Below are positions 52,604-60,468 of a stretch of DNA of 64,000 nt, in pieces. Source of the DNA: Streptomyces rapamycinicus NRRL 5491 (lineage in GTDB: Bacteria > Actinomycetota > Actinomycetes > Streptomycetales > Streptomycetaceae); assembly GCF_024298965.1 (NCBI RefSeq), contig NZ_CP085193.1:11904001-11968000 (forward strand), read 5' to 3'. Numbering within the stretch: the stretch's first letter is position 1; every line of letters begins with the position of its first letter. The notes under the pieces are model-generated. The model did not search any database, had not been told where the DNA came from, and worked only from the letters and a program-made list of their open reading frames with translations. The position numbers and the translations under genes are program-made.

Positions 52604-53752
52604 ATGCCACCCCTCCCTTTCCCCTCCTCCGCCCATGTGGTGGTCGTCGGCGCCGGCATCCTCGGCACGACGCTGGCCAGGCAGCTCGCCCTGAGCGGCG
52701 CCCGCGTGACCGTCCTGGACCGCGAGGGTCCCGCGGCCGGGGCCACGTCCGCCGCCTTCGCCTGGCTCACCAACCAGACGTACTTCCGCAACGGCACCTC
52801 GCTGTCGGACGGCACGTCCCGGCACTACTTCGGACTGCACCGTCTCGCCCTCGGCGCCTGGCGGCGGCTGCACCACGAGCTCGGCGAGGCCCTGGCGGTC
52901 CGCTGGGGCGGAACGGTGCAGCTCGCACCCGGCCACGGCGCGGAACACGACCTTCTCCGCGGCGACCTGCGCCGGCGGCTGGCCTGGGGCAGCCCCTCCC
53001 GTGCCATCACCGCCACCGAGGCCGGGGAACTGCTCCCCGGCGCCGTCGTCGCCGAGGAAGCGGTCGGCTTCTTCACACCCGACGAGGGCTCCGTCGACCC
53101 CGCCAAGGCCGTCGCCGCACTGGTGGACGCCGGGACGAGGCTCGGGGTGGACTTCCGCTACGGCGCCGACGTCACGGCTGTCGAGGGCGCCGGGGACCGC
53201 GCCCGCGCCGTGGTCACCTCGAACGGGCGGATCGAGTGCGACCACGTGGTCGTCGCCTGCGGCGCGGACTCACCCGCACTGCTGGAACCGCTGGGCATCA
53301 CCGCGCCGCTGGTCGATTCCTCCGGCACCATCGTCCATCTCGCCCCGCTGCCGCCCTTCCTGGAGCGGGTACTGCTCGCCCCGGACTTCCACGCCATCCA
53401 GCGCACGGACGGACGGGTGGTGCTGGCCAGGCACTACACCGGAACCCCGGTCTCCGACCCGGCGGGGCTGGACGGCGAGGGGCTCCTGGCCGACGCGGCC
53501 ACGGTGCTGCCGCCACTGCGGCGGGCGGAGATCGAGAAGGTCACCGTCGGGCGCCGCATCGTTCCCGCCGACGGCCTGCCCGTCATCGGCCGCAGCCCCC
53601 TGTATCCCAACGTCCACAGCGTCACCACGAACGCGGGTATCACCCTCGGCCCCTGTCTCGCCCAACTGCTGGCCACGGAGGTCCTGGACGACGTCAGCGT
53701 GGACGTGCTGGACCCGTACCGGGCGACCCGGTTCACAGCGGTCGGCGAATGA
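52604..53752 (+). CDS. FAD-dependent oxidoreductase, DAO family
   Basis: A 382-residue flavoprotein. The dinucleotide fold is VVVVGAGILGTTLARQLALSGARVTVLDR and a second FAD segment is IVPADGLPVIGRSPLYPNVHSVTTNAGITLGP, as in glycine/sarcosine/D-amino-acid oxidoreductases. AAGGAG precedes the ATG. It lies 43 bp after the MFS gene, likely the same operon under the LysR regulator. It probably oxidises an imported secondary amine or D-amino acid; the acceptor is unknown. Confidence 0.9.
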   Translation: MPPLPFPSSAHVVVVGAGILGTTLARQLALSGARVTVLDREGPAAGATSAAFAWLTNQTYFRNGTSLSDGTSRHYFGLHRLALGAWRRLHHELGEALAVRWGGTVQLAPGHGAEHDLLRGDLRRRLAWGSPSRAITATEAGELLPGAVVAEEAVGFFTPDEGSVDPAKAVAALVDAGTRLGVDFRYGADVTAVEGAGDRARAVVTSNGRIECDHVVVACGADSPALLEPLGITAPLVDSSGTIVHLAPLPPFLERVLLAPDFHAIQRTDGRVVLARHYTGTPVSDPAGLDGEGLLADAATVLPPLRRAEIEKVTVGRRIVPADGLPVIGRSPLYPNVHSVTTNAGITLGPCLAQLLATEVLDDVSVDVLDPYRATRFTAVGE

Positions 53753-53806
53753 GCCACGCGGCTCGGGACGACCGGACGGGCCCGCCCCGCCCGGTCGCCG
53801 GTATGC

Positions 53807-54781
53807 CTACAGCCGAGCACCGCGCAGCCAGCGCAGTGACGCGAGACCCAGCGCGGTCATCATGGCCACGATGTTGGGATCGGCGTCCGGCCCGGCCGCG
53901 GCAGCGGTCCGCAGGAGGAAACCGGCGTGCAGGGCGAGCATCTCGTTGATCCGGGCGGGGTCGAGATCGCGGGTCAGCGGGTGGTTCTCGGCGATCGGCC
54001 GCGGGTCCACACCGCTGAGGGATGCGCTCGACATCAGGGTGACCGCGTCACAGTGACGGGGGCCGATCCAGGCGTGCGGCCAGTCGACGGCGAAGACACG
54101 GTCCGCGGTCAGCATGATGTTGAACGGGTACAGGTCTCCATGCAGGAGAGTGGCGCCTTCCAGCGAAGCGTTCTCCTCCAGGGCGACGAGTTGGTCGAAA
54201 TGGCGGGCCGCCCACGGTGACAGCTCCTCGACCTTGTCCCTGAGCGCGGCGTCGTCCGCCATCGCCGACCACCCTCCGAGGCGCGGCTTGCCCAAGATCG
54301 CCTCGGTCACCGGCGATGGCGTCAGGACCTCCGCCATGTCGGTGACCGCCGCGAGCACTCTGTCGAGTTCCTCCCGCCGCCACGGCTGGGCGGGCAGATG
54401 TCCCACGACCTCCTCGAAGGCCAGCACGACCCAGGTACCGTCGTCGTACGCGTCGAGCAACCGCGGCGCGGGCACCTCCCTGGGAAGCCGCTCGGACACG
54501 GCGATCTCCCGGCGGTGGAAGTCCGCCACCGCCGGTGCCACCGGTGAGTCGGCCGCCTTGATGAAGGCACGCTTGCCGTTCTCCAGACGCACTCGTGCGG
54601 CGAGACCTTCGGAGAAGCCGCCCCGCTGGCTGACCGCATGGGCCACCGGGCTGCCGAGCAGCTGCCCGATCCGAGCCGTCACCTCGCGCGGCATCGCCGC
54701 CCAGTCCATCCGCCGGCTGCCTGTGGCCTCGGGCAGGCCCGGGCTCGCCGAAACGAGTCGGTCGTCGGGATCACGTGTCAT
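53807..54781 (-). CDS. Aminoglycoside phosphotransferase-family kinase
   Basis: A 324-residue APH/choline-kinase-fold protein. It has the nucleotide-loop region RVRLENGKRAFIKAAD with an ATP-contacting Lys, the hinge WVVLAFEEVVGHLP, the Brenner motif LLHGDLYPFNIML (catalytic Asp and Asn), and the metal Asp in VFAVDWPHAWIGP. GGAG precedes the ATG. Such proteins phosphorylate antibiotics, sugars or small alcohols; no resistance-specific signature is visible. It is convergent with the DAO gene and just downstream of a cupin gene. Confidence 0.85.
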   Translation of the reverse strand: MTRDPDDRLVSASPGLPEATGSRRMDWAAMPREVTARIGQLLGSPVAHAVSQRGGFSEGLAARVRLENGKRAFIKAADSPVAPAVADFHRREIAVSERLPREVPAPRLLDAYDDGTWVVLAFEEVVGHLPAQPWRREELDRVLAAVTDMAEVLTPSPVTEAILGKPRLGGWSAMADDAALRDKVEELSPWAARHFDQLVALEENASLEGATLLHGDLYPFNIMLTADRVFAVDWPHAWIGPRHCDAVTLMSSASLSGVDPRPIAENHPLTRDLDPARINEMLALHAGFLLRTAAAAGPDADPNIVAMMTALGLASLRWLRGARL

Positions 54782-54802
54782 GGCCGGCTCCGAGGTCGCC
54801 CT

Positions 54803-55180
54803 TCACCGTTCTGTGCTCTCTGTCACCGCGTAACCGGGCACGGACGGCCATCGGACGGTCAGCACCACCGACTCCTCCTCCGCGAACCACGAATGGTCGA
54901 CTCCGTGCCCCCACACGACGTAGTCACCCTGCTCTTCCAGAAGAACGTCGTGGCCGGGGAGTGCCACGCGGAAACGGCCGCTGATCAGGACCAGGAGAGC
55001 CGTGCGTTCCTCGCCCCGCACCCACTCCGCTCGTTCGTCGCCACGGGGGTGGACGCCCCATTTGATCTCCACGGCCTCGCTGTGGCGGGGATCGCCGGCG
55101 TCCTTGAAGTGTCCGAGGAGCCACCCCCGGTCCAGTGCCGCGTCCTTGCCCGCATTGCCCACGTACACGCTGTCGCTCAC
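54803..55180 (-). CDS. Cupin-fold small protein
   Basis: A 125-residue beta-barrel protein. The pattern EIKWGVHPRGDERAEWV, LLVLISGRFRVALPG, and GDYVVWGHGVDHSWFAEEESVVLTVRWP fits a cupin with motif-1 and motif-2 positions, although the metal His set looks incomplete (one His in motif 1, two near the end). Function is unknown. It lies 58 bp downstream of the S26 peptidase gene on the same strand and could be the tail of that operon, but nothing in it suggests a role in peptide maturation. Confidence 0.7.
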   Translation of the reverse strand: MSDSVYVGNAGKDAALDRGWLLGHFKDAGDPRHSEAVEIKWGVHPRGDERAEWVRGEERTALLVLISGRFRVALPGHDVLLEEQGDYVVWGHGVDHSWFAEEESVVLTVRWPSVPGYAVTESTER

Positions 55181-55238
55181 GGCCGGACGCTAGCAGCTCC
55201 TCGGGTGCGCATCCCGGCATCCCCGTGGCTGTCGCGTC

Positions 55239-55715
55239 CTAATCGTACGTCGGCCGGGGGCGGGGCCGGAGGACGGTGCCCAGGACGTGTGCCGTGGGGA
55301 AGTAGCCCACCTCACGGGAGTCGTAGCTGTTGTGGGTGTTGTCGCCCAGGAGGACCAGCGCTCCGGGCGGGACGGAACCACCGGCGGCGCAGGGCCCCGG
55401 GAGCGCTCCCGGGGGCGGTCGGTCGCCCGCCACCGCCGCCACACGCTTGATCATCCAGTCTTGTGCGGTACCGACGGCCGCTACCGCCCGGCTCGGGGTG
55501 GGTGACGAGCGCCCGTCGTCCCCTTGCCGCACGACGACCACCTGCCCGGCCGCGTACCGGCCGCCGCGCCGCACCAGCACTCGCTCCCCGTCACGGTACG
55601 TGGGTTCCATGCTCCCGCCCCGTACGGTCACGACCACGAGTGTCCGCCGCAGCACCGTTCCCGTGATGAGAGCCGTCCCCAGGGCCGCCCCCAGCCCCAG
55701 TGCTGTCAGACCCAT
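55239..55715 (-). CDS. S26-type signal peptidase-like membrane protease
   Basis: A 158-residue membrane serine protease of the signal peptidase I superfamily. It has one N-terminal membrane helix (ALGLGAALGTALITGTVL), the nucleophile Ser35 in GGSMEPTYRDGERVLV, the general-base Lys90 in DWMIKRVAAVAGD, and the family end box LVLLGDNTHNSYDSREVG. The ATG overlaps the exporter stop by one base (TGATG). It is shorter than housekeeping signal peptidases and is encoded with an ABC exporter and a Cys-rich precursor, so its likely job is to remove the precursor leader outside the membrane. Confidence 0.9.
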   Translation of the reverse strand: MGLTALGLGAALGTALITGTVLRRTLVVVTVRGGSMEPTYRDGERVLVRRGGRYAAGQVVVVRQGDDGRSSPTPSRAVAAVGTAQDWMIKRVAAVAGDRPPPGALPGPCAAGGSVPPGALVLLGDNTHNSYDSREVGYFPTAHVLGTVLRPRPRPTYD

Positions 55716-57676
55716 CACACGGCCTCTTCCGGCGCCACCGGGGACTCCTCGGCGGAGAGCTGATAGCCACCGGCCTGGAGTGTGAAGAGCCGCGCGTACT
55801 CGCCGCCCGCCGCCATCAGCAGGGTGTGGTTCCCCCGCTCGGCGACCCGCCCGTCCTTGAGTACGACGATGATGTCCGCGTCCCGCAGCGCACTGAGCCG
55901 GTGCGAGATCAGCAGGCTGGTACGGGTGCTCCGCTCGCTCCGCAGGGTCGCGTGGATCTCGTGCTCCGCCTCCGCGTCGAGCCCGGCCGATGGCTCGTCG
56001 AGGATCATCAGTTCGCGGCGCGTGCACGCATCGCGCAGGAAGGCCCGTGCCAGCGCCAGCCGTTGCCACTGACCGCCGGAGAGGACCACCCCCGTCTCCG
56101 GGTTGCCCTTGTCCTCCTCGGTGAAGAACATCCGGGTCAGCAAGGTGTCGTAGCCCCGGGGCAGTGCGGACAGCTGGCGGTCGATTCCGGCCCGTTGGGC
56201 CGCCTGACGCATCCGCTCACGCGACCGGTCCCGATCCGCCAGTACGGTGAGGTCGCCGAGTGCGATGTTCTCCGCCGCCGTCATGTCGTACTGCATATAG
56301 TCCTGGAACACCGCGCCCACGCGCTCCCGCAACCGCGCCGGATCGACCTCACGGATGTCCACGCCGTCCCACAGGATCGCGCCGCGCGTCGGGTCGTAGA
56401 ACCGGCAGAGCAGCTTCACCAGAGTGGACTTGCCCGCCCCGTTGAGCCCGACGAGGGCCAGCGCACGGCCCTGCGGAAGGTGCAGGTCGACGCCGCGCAG
56501 CACCCATGGGAGGTCGGGAGAGTAGCGGAACCAGACGTCCCGGAGCTCGATTCCGTGGCGCAGTACCGGCAACGGGCGGGGCCGGTCCGCGACCGGGAGG
56601 TCCGAGGTGGCCCGCGTCACCGCCGTGTAGTGATCGAACATCAGCAGCGTCTGATGGCCCTGCGCGGCATCGCCCGCCAACGAGGTCAGCGCCCCCTGCA
56701 CACCGGCGATCGCGGCCACGAACATGGTCACATCGCCCACCGACAGCGCCCCGCCACGCGCCGCGAGGACCGCCCAGAGCAGTCCACCGCCGGAGACCAG
56801 CGCCGCCAGTCCGCCCAGCCCCGTCTGTACGGCGATTTCTCGCCGGTCCATGGCCCGCTTCGCGGCGTTGGCCGTACGCCGTTCCGTCAGCATCCGCTCG
56901 CGCAGAAACCGGCCGATGCCGAAGAGCCGGACCTCCTTGGCCGCCTCCACACTGGACAGCAGATCGGCGTAGAAGAACTCCCGCCGCTCGACCGGCCCGA
57001 CCTCCCACAGCATCCGCGCCCGCCGCCGTGCCAGTGCCACTTCCGACCACAGCACGGGCGCCCCCGCCACCAGCAGAATCCCGGCCATCACGGGGCTGAC
57101 GAGGAAGAGCGAACCGAGGAAGCCACCGATGGTCACCCCGGCGCGCACGACGCCCAGGATGCTCTCCGCGACATGGGTGGCCGTCTCGTGGCCCGCCTGC
57201 TGGGCCAGCCGCAGGCGGTCCAGGAAGTGCGGGTTCTCGAACTTCCCCAGCCCGACGAACCCGTCGACGGCGGCGAACAGCCGGTCCTGCATCTCCAGCC
57301 CCACCCGGCGGTCCAGCTCCGCTCGCGCGTAGCGCATGGCCTGCGAGGCCACCACCGCCGTCACACCGAGGCCGGCCATCGCGATACCGGGCCACAGCAG
57401 CGTGTTCGGGTCACCGCTCGCCAGATCGTCCAGGACCAGCTTCATCAACCAGGCCGTCACCACCGGCAACGCGCTCACCAGCAGCGACAGCCCTATGTGG
57501 AGCAGCAGGGTGCCGGGGGCGGCGCGGGCGGTGACCGCGCAGACGGCGGCGAGCCGCCGCAGTGCGACCACGGCGCGCCCCGAGTGCCCGGAAGGGGCAG
57601 AAGGGGTGTCGGAGGGGACGCGGTCGGTGTCCGCCGCCGACTCCTCGTGGCCGCCTCGCCCGCGCACGCCGCTCAC
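55715..57676 (-). CDS. ABC exporter, fused membrane and ATPase domains
   Basis: A 653-residue half-transporter that exports its cargo as a homodimer. After a polar N-terminus come six membrane segments in the first ~330 residues, then the ATPase with Walker A LVGLNGAGKST, Q-loop VFQDYMQYDMTAAENIA, signature LSGGQWQRLALARAF, Walker B MILDEPSAGLD and H-loop ISHRLSALRDAD. There is no C39 peptidase domain, unlike many bacteriocin exporters; the adjacent S26 protease may replace it. The GTG start overlaps the MauD-like stop (GTGA). Cargo is probably the Cys-rich peptide. Confidence 0.93.
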   Translation of the reverse strand: MSGVRGRGGHEESAADTDRVPSDTPSAPSGHSGRAVVALRRLAAVCAVTARAAPGTLLLHIGLSLLVSALPVVTAWLMKLVLDDLASGDPNTLLWPGIAMAGLGVTAVVASQAMRYARAELDRRVGLEMQDRLFAAVDGFVGLGKFENPHFLDRLRLAQQAGHETATHVAESILGVVRAGVTIGGFLGSLFLVSPVMAGILLVAGAPVLWSEVALARRRARMLWEVGPVERREFFYADLLSSVEAAKEVRLFGIGRFLRERMLTERRTANAAKRAMDRREIAVQTGLGGLAALVSGGGLLWAVLAARGGALSVGDVTMFVAAIAGVQGALTSLAGDAAQGHQTLLMFDHYTAVTRATSDLPVADRPRPLPVLRHGIELRDVWFRYSPDLPWVLRGVDLHLPQGRALALVGLNGAGKSTLVKLLCRFYDPTRGAILWDGVDIREVDPARLRERVGAVFQDYMQYDMTAAENIALGDLTVLADRDRSRERMRQAAQRAGIDRQLSALPRGYDTLLTRMFFTEEDKGNPETGVVLSGGQWQRLALARAFLRDACTRRELMILDEPSAGLDAEAEHEIHATLRSERSTRTSLLISHRLSALRDADIIVVLKDGRVAERGNHTLLMAAGGEYARLFTLQAGGYQLSAEESPVAPEEAV

Positions 57677-58221
57677 ACCGGAAGCGTCGGCCGGGACAGG
57701 TCCACCGCGTCGTCGGTGACCACGACATCGCCCCCGTCGTCCGGCGCGACCATGAGCACCGTGGGGAACGCCATGATCTCGAACGCCGCGCCCATGGGTT
57801 CCTCGTTGCGGGTCTGGGTCACGACCTTCGCCACCGATCGCAGTTCGGCGACCATGGGCGCGGCCAGGTCCGCATCGCCCACCACGGCGGCCAGCACCCG
57901 ATCGCGTCCGCCGGGCATCGTACGGGCGTACTCCATGAACTTCGGCAGCTGCTCCTTGCACGGTCCGCAGGTCGGCGTGAAGAAGCCCACCAAGGTGGTC
58001 CCGGTCATCGTGGCACGGCCCAACGGCTCGCCGTCCACGGTGTGGGTGGCGAAGTCACCCACCGGCTCGCCGAGTTCGATCGCCGACCGTGGCCGGTCGA
58101 CGGCCCTCGCCGCCAGCAGTTCGCCGTGCTCCCGCAGGCGCTTGATCACGCCCAGGGTGAGGATCAGGTCCAGCGAACACAGTGCCCCCACGAGCACCAC
58201 GGCGCTGATCAGGACTGGCAT
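57673..58221 (-). CDS. Membrane-anchored thioredoxin-fold protein, MauD/TlpA-like
   Basis: A 182-residue thiol oxidoreductase. The N-terminal helix (VLISAVVLVGALCSLDLILTLGVIKRL) anchors it, and the outside domain carries the redox pair Cys85-Cys88 in FFTPTCGPCKEQLPKFMEY and a cis-Pro in IMAFPTVLMV. The anchor-plus-fold layout is that of MauD, which with MauE is needed to form the many disulfides of the methylamine dehydrogenase small subunit. Here it is encoded with a MauE-like protein and a ten-Cys peptide, so peptide disulfide formation or isomerisation is the obvious role. Confidence 0.9.
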   Translation of the reverse strand: MPVLISAVVLVGALCSLDLILTLGVIKRLREHGELLAARAVDRPRSAIELGEPVGDFATHTVDGEPLGRATMTGTTLVGFFTPTCGPCKEQLPKFMEYARTMPGGRDRVLAAVVGDADLAAPMVAELRSVAKVVTQTRNEEPMGAAFEIMAFPTVLMVAPDDGGDVVVTDDAVDLSRPTLPV

Positions 58222-58826
58222 GGTTCCTCCCGGATGTCCCGGATGTTCCGGATGGCCTTCGGATGGTGTGCGCGCGTCGGATCGGGGGCCCGCCGGGCCC
58301 TGGACGGGCCGAACAGCTCGGCCAGGTCGTCGAGTACGGTCACCAGGGCACCCGCGACGAGCCCGGCCACCGCCGCCACGATGGCTCCCGTCGCCGTCGC
58401 CGGCGCCTGGTCCGCCAGTGTCATCAGGCCGGCCGCCGCCGCGACGGTGGTCAGCAGCACATTGCGGAGGAGATGGCGGCGGCCGAGCGGGGCGGCAGAG
58501 GCCCCGAAACACCGGCAGGTGGCGCCCGTTCCCCGCCGTATCGTCCGGGCTATCGCCGCCGCGAAAACGCTCAACAGCCCTGCCGCGAGGGCCAGTCCGG
58601 CCACGGTGGCGCCGTCCGACTCCACGATGAGCAGGGCACAGACCGCGCCCTCCGCGCCGACCACGGCCCATGCCGCGGGTCCGACCAGCCGCGGTGGCAC
58701 CACTCCCATGGCGGGCAGCGATTCCACGAAGGCCGTGAACCTGCCCCGCCCCGCCGACTTGCTCGCGAAGGCGATCAGGAAGACCACGCCGATCATGGCC
58801 CGGACCGCGATCACCAGATACTGCAC
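58209..58826 (-). CDS. MauE/DoxX-like redox-associated membrane protein
   Basis: A 205-residue protein with four to five membrane helices: LVIAVRAMIGVVFLIAFASK at the start, GPAAWAVVGAEGAVCALLIV, GLALAAGLLSVFAAAIARTI, and two more after residue 120. The motif CRCFGASAAPLGRRHLLRN (a C-x-C pair at a membrane face) is characteristic of MauE-type proteins, which pass electrons between thiols and the membrane. It overlaps the MauD-like gene by 13 bp. It is the first gene after the precursor hairpin. Confidence 0.88.
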   Translation of the reverse strand: MQYLVIAVRAMIGVVFLIAFASKSAGRGRFTAFVESLPAMGVVPPRLVGPAAWAVVGAEGAVCALLIVESDGATVAGLALAAGLLSVFAAAIARTIRRGTGATCRCFGASAAPLGRRHLLRNVLLTTVAAAAGLMTLADQAPATATGAIVAAVAGLVAGALVTVLDDLAELFGPSRARRAPDPTRAHHPKAIRNIRDIREEPCQS

Positions 58827-58869
58827 GGCAACCCTTTCAATCGAGGTAGGGGTGCGGGCTGAGCGTGAA

Positions 58870-58909
58870 GGCGGCCCCCGGATGCCCCCGTGGCCACTCG
58901 GGGGCCGCC
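58870..58909 (-). terminator. Attenuator-like hairpin between precursor and MauE-like gene
   Basis: GGCGGCCCCCG and CGGGGGCCGCC form a perfect 11-bp stem with an 18-nt loop, 78 bases past the precursor stop. Partial termination here would give more precursor than enzyme mRNA, as in many peptide clusters. No gene is visible in 58827-58987. Confidence 0.7.
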
Positions 58910-58987
58910 TGCCCGCTGTCGTTCAGCGGTGCGCCGCGTACGCCGTCGGCCAGGAGCGGACGGCGGTCAGCGCGGCCGTGCGTGGTG

Positions 58988-59191
58988 TCAGCAGCCCACG
59001 CAACCGGCGCAGTCGAAGCCTCCGGCCGAGTTCTTGCAGCACCGGGCGTTGCAGCTGCACTGACCGCCGTACTGCCGGTTGCACTGCCAGCATTGCGGCC
59101 AGCACTGCTTCACCTGTACGGCAGAGGCTTCCACCTGGGGAACGAACAGGCCGAGCAGCCTGCTGCCCATCGTGGTGAGCGTCCTGTACAT
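58988..59191 (-). CDS. Cysteine-rich secreted peptide precursor
   Basis: A 67-residue precursor. The ATG at 59191 has GAAGGAGG six bases upstream. Residues 1-24 form a leader (MYRTLTTMGS, then RLLGLFVPQVEASA) ending in an ASA site suitable for an S26 peptidase. Residues 25-67 hold ten cysteines, at 30, 34, 37, 45, 47, 51, 52, 61, 64 and 67, enough for five disulfides, plus aromatic Trp31, Trp35 and Tyr41. An even Cys count, no lanthionine-type Ser/Thr pairing and MauD/MauE neighbours argue for disulfides rather than thioethers. A metal-binding peptide is an alternative. I know no named family with this core. Confidence 0.82.
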   Translation of the reverse strand: MYRTLTTMGSRLLGLFVPQVEASAVQVKQCWPQCWQCNRQYGGQCSCNARCCKNSAGGFDCAGCVGC

Positions 59192-59347
59192 GTCCACCCT
59201 CCTTCCGTCGGGTCCGGCCCGGCTCCGTGGACTGGGCGCGGGCCGATGTTGGGTCGAGCCGGCAGACGGCGCCTGCCGACTCCGCCACCATCGCGATCCG
59301 GCGGGAGGGATGTCTTGTACGAATGCGACGCCGGGAACGGGCGGCCC

Positions 59348-60241
59348 TCACTCGGCGAGCAGAACGCTGGTGACCTGATCGGGCAGGAAGTCCAGCGGGT
59401 CGCCGGGCTTGGAGGACGCCCGGCGGGTTCCGAACCGGCCCGGCGTACAGCCGACCCGGTCCTTGAAGGCCCGGGTGAAATGGGCCTGGTCGTAGTAGCC
59501 CGCGAGGGCCGCCGCCTCCGCCCACGGCAGGCCGCCGTCCTGTAGGCGCAGCACCTCCTGCAGCCGCAGCACCTGGGCGAACTGCTTGGGCGGCAGGCCC
59601 ACTTGTTCGCGGAAGCGCCGCTCCAGCCGTCGGCGGCTCCAGCCGGTCTCGGTGGCCAGGTCCCCCACGCGCATCCGGCCGTGGGTGCGTCCCAGCCGTC
59701 GCCACGTCCAGACGACCTCGGGCGCGCACGCCGGCCCGGCCTGGGCCCGGGTCGCGAACACCCCGTCGAGCAGGGCGAAGCGCGATGTCCAGTCGTGGCA
59801 CTCGGACAGGCGGCAGAGGAGACGGCCCGCCTCCCGGCCGAGGAGATCGGCCGGGTCCAGGTTGCGCTCCGCCAGCTCGGCCATCGGCATGCCGAAGAAG
59901 CGGAAGGCCGCGATCGGCGTCAGCATGACCGTCACGCCGGACAACTGGCCGGTGTGCTCGCCCAGTGTGGCGGTGGCCCGTAAGCCGTTGATCATTGAGG
60001 TTCCGGTGACGGACTGGCGTGGATCCACCGCGTCGGCGATCCGTACCGGCTCGCCGAACCCCAGCATCACCTTCACCACACCGTCCGGCACCAGCAGCCG
60101 ACATCGGGGCTGACGCGCACCGAACCGGAAGCCCCGGTATCCCAGCACATGCTCGCATGCGGCGGCTCCGGGCCTCCTGGTGATCAGCTCCCGCGAATCC
60201 GCCGCACTCGATAAGGCCCTCGATGAGTGCTTCTCGTGCAT
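59348..60241 (-). CDS. AraC family transcriptional regulator
   Basis: A 297-residue regulator. The C-terminal double helix-turn-helix is visible as VGDLATETGWSRRRLERRFREQ and WAEAAALAGYYDQAHFTRAFKDRVGCTPGRF. The N-terminal ~180 residues form a ligand/interaction domain with a cupin-like start (GYRGFRFGARQPRCRLLVPD). It lies 156 bp upstream of the peptide precursor on the same strand and could control it, but it could also act on genes elsewhere. No clear hairpin separates the two. Confidence 0.88.
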   Translation of the reverse strand: MHEKHSSRALSSAADSRELITRRPGAAACEHVLGYRGFRFGARQPRCRLLVPDGVVKVMLGFGEPVRIADAVDPRQSVTGTSMINGLRATATLGEHTGQLSGVTVMLTPIAAFRFFGMPMAELAERNLDPADLLGREAGRLLCRLSECHDWTSRFALLDGVFATRAQAGPACAPEVVWTWRRLGRTHGRMRVGDLATETGWSRRRLERRFREQVGLPPKQFAQVLRLQEVLRLQDGGLPWAEAAALAGYYDQAHFTRAFKDRVGCTPGRFGTRRASSKPGDPLDFLPDQVTSVLLAE

Positions 60242-60376
60242 GTTGCTTTCCCCCTCGTGTCCGTGGATCGGTCACATAAGCCCCATCGTGTCCGGTACGG
60301 GGAAACGGGGACCACAGGGATCAGGCCAATGCGGACGGCACGGGCGGACCCACCCTGGAGTGCGGATATCCGGGAC

Positions 60377-60442
60377 CCTAGCGGCGCTAGACATTCAAGC
60401 GATGCTCTGGTTAGCATCACATGGAAATCTAGCGGCGCTAGA
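60377..60442. promoter_or_regulatory. Twin TetR-like operators before the DUF1772-like gene
   Basis: CCTAGCGGCGCTAGA at 60377-60391 and TCTAGCGGCGCTAGA at 60428-60442 share 14 of 15 bases; both contain the odd palindrome CTAGCG-G-CGCTAG. They are 51 bp apart, start to start. No tetR gene is adjacent. Confidence 0.75.
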
Positions 60443-60468
60443 AACGCGCCGGGGGCTCAGGAGGGGAC

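Noticed and set aside
58228..58262. Imperfect CCGGATGT tandem repeats
   Set aside because: They lie in the coding end of the MauE-like gene and reflect a repeated Ile-Arg-Asn/Asp codon pattern rather than a regulatory array.
55700..58630. A 976-residue plus-strand open frame
   Set aside because: It is the complement of the ABC exporter and MauD/MauE-like genes; no domain is visible and codon positions are shifted relative to the real genes.
59310..59378. A 22-residue plus-strand ORF (MSCTNATPGTGG...) near the peptide precursor
   Set aside because: Wrong strand for the cluster, its ribosome site touches the ATG, and it overlaps the AraC gene end. No reason to call it a second precursor.
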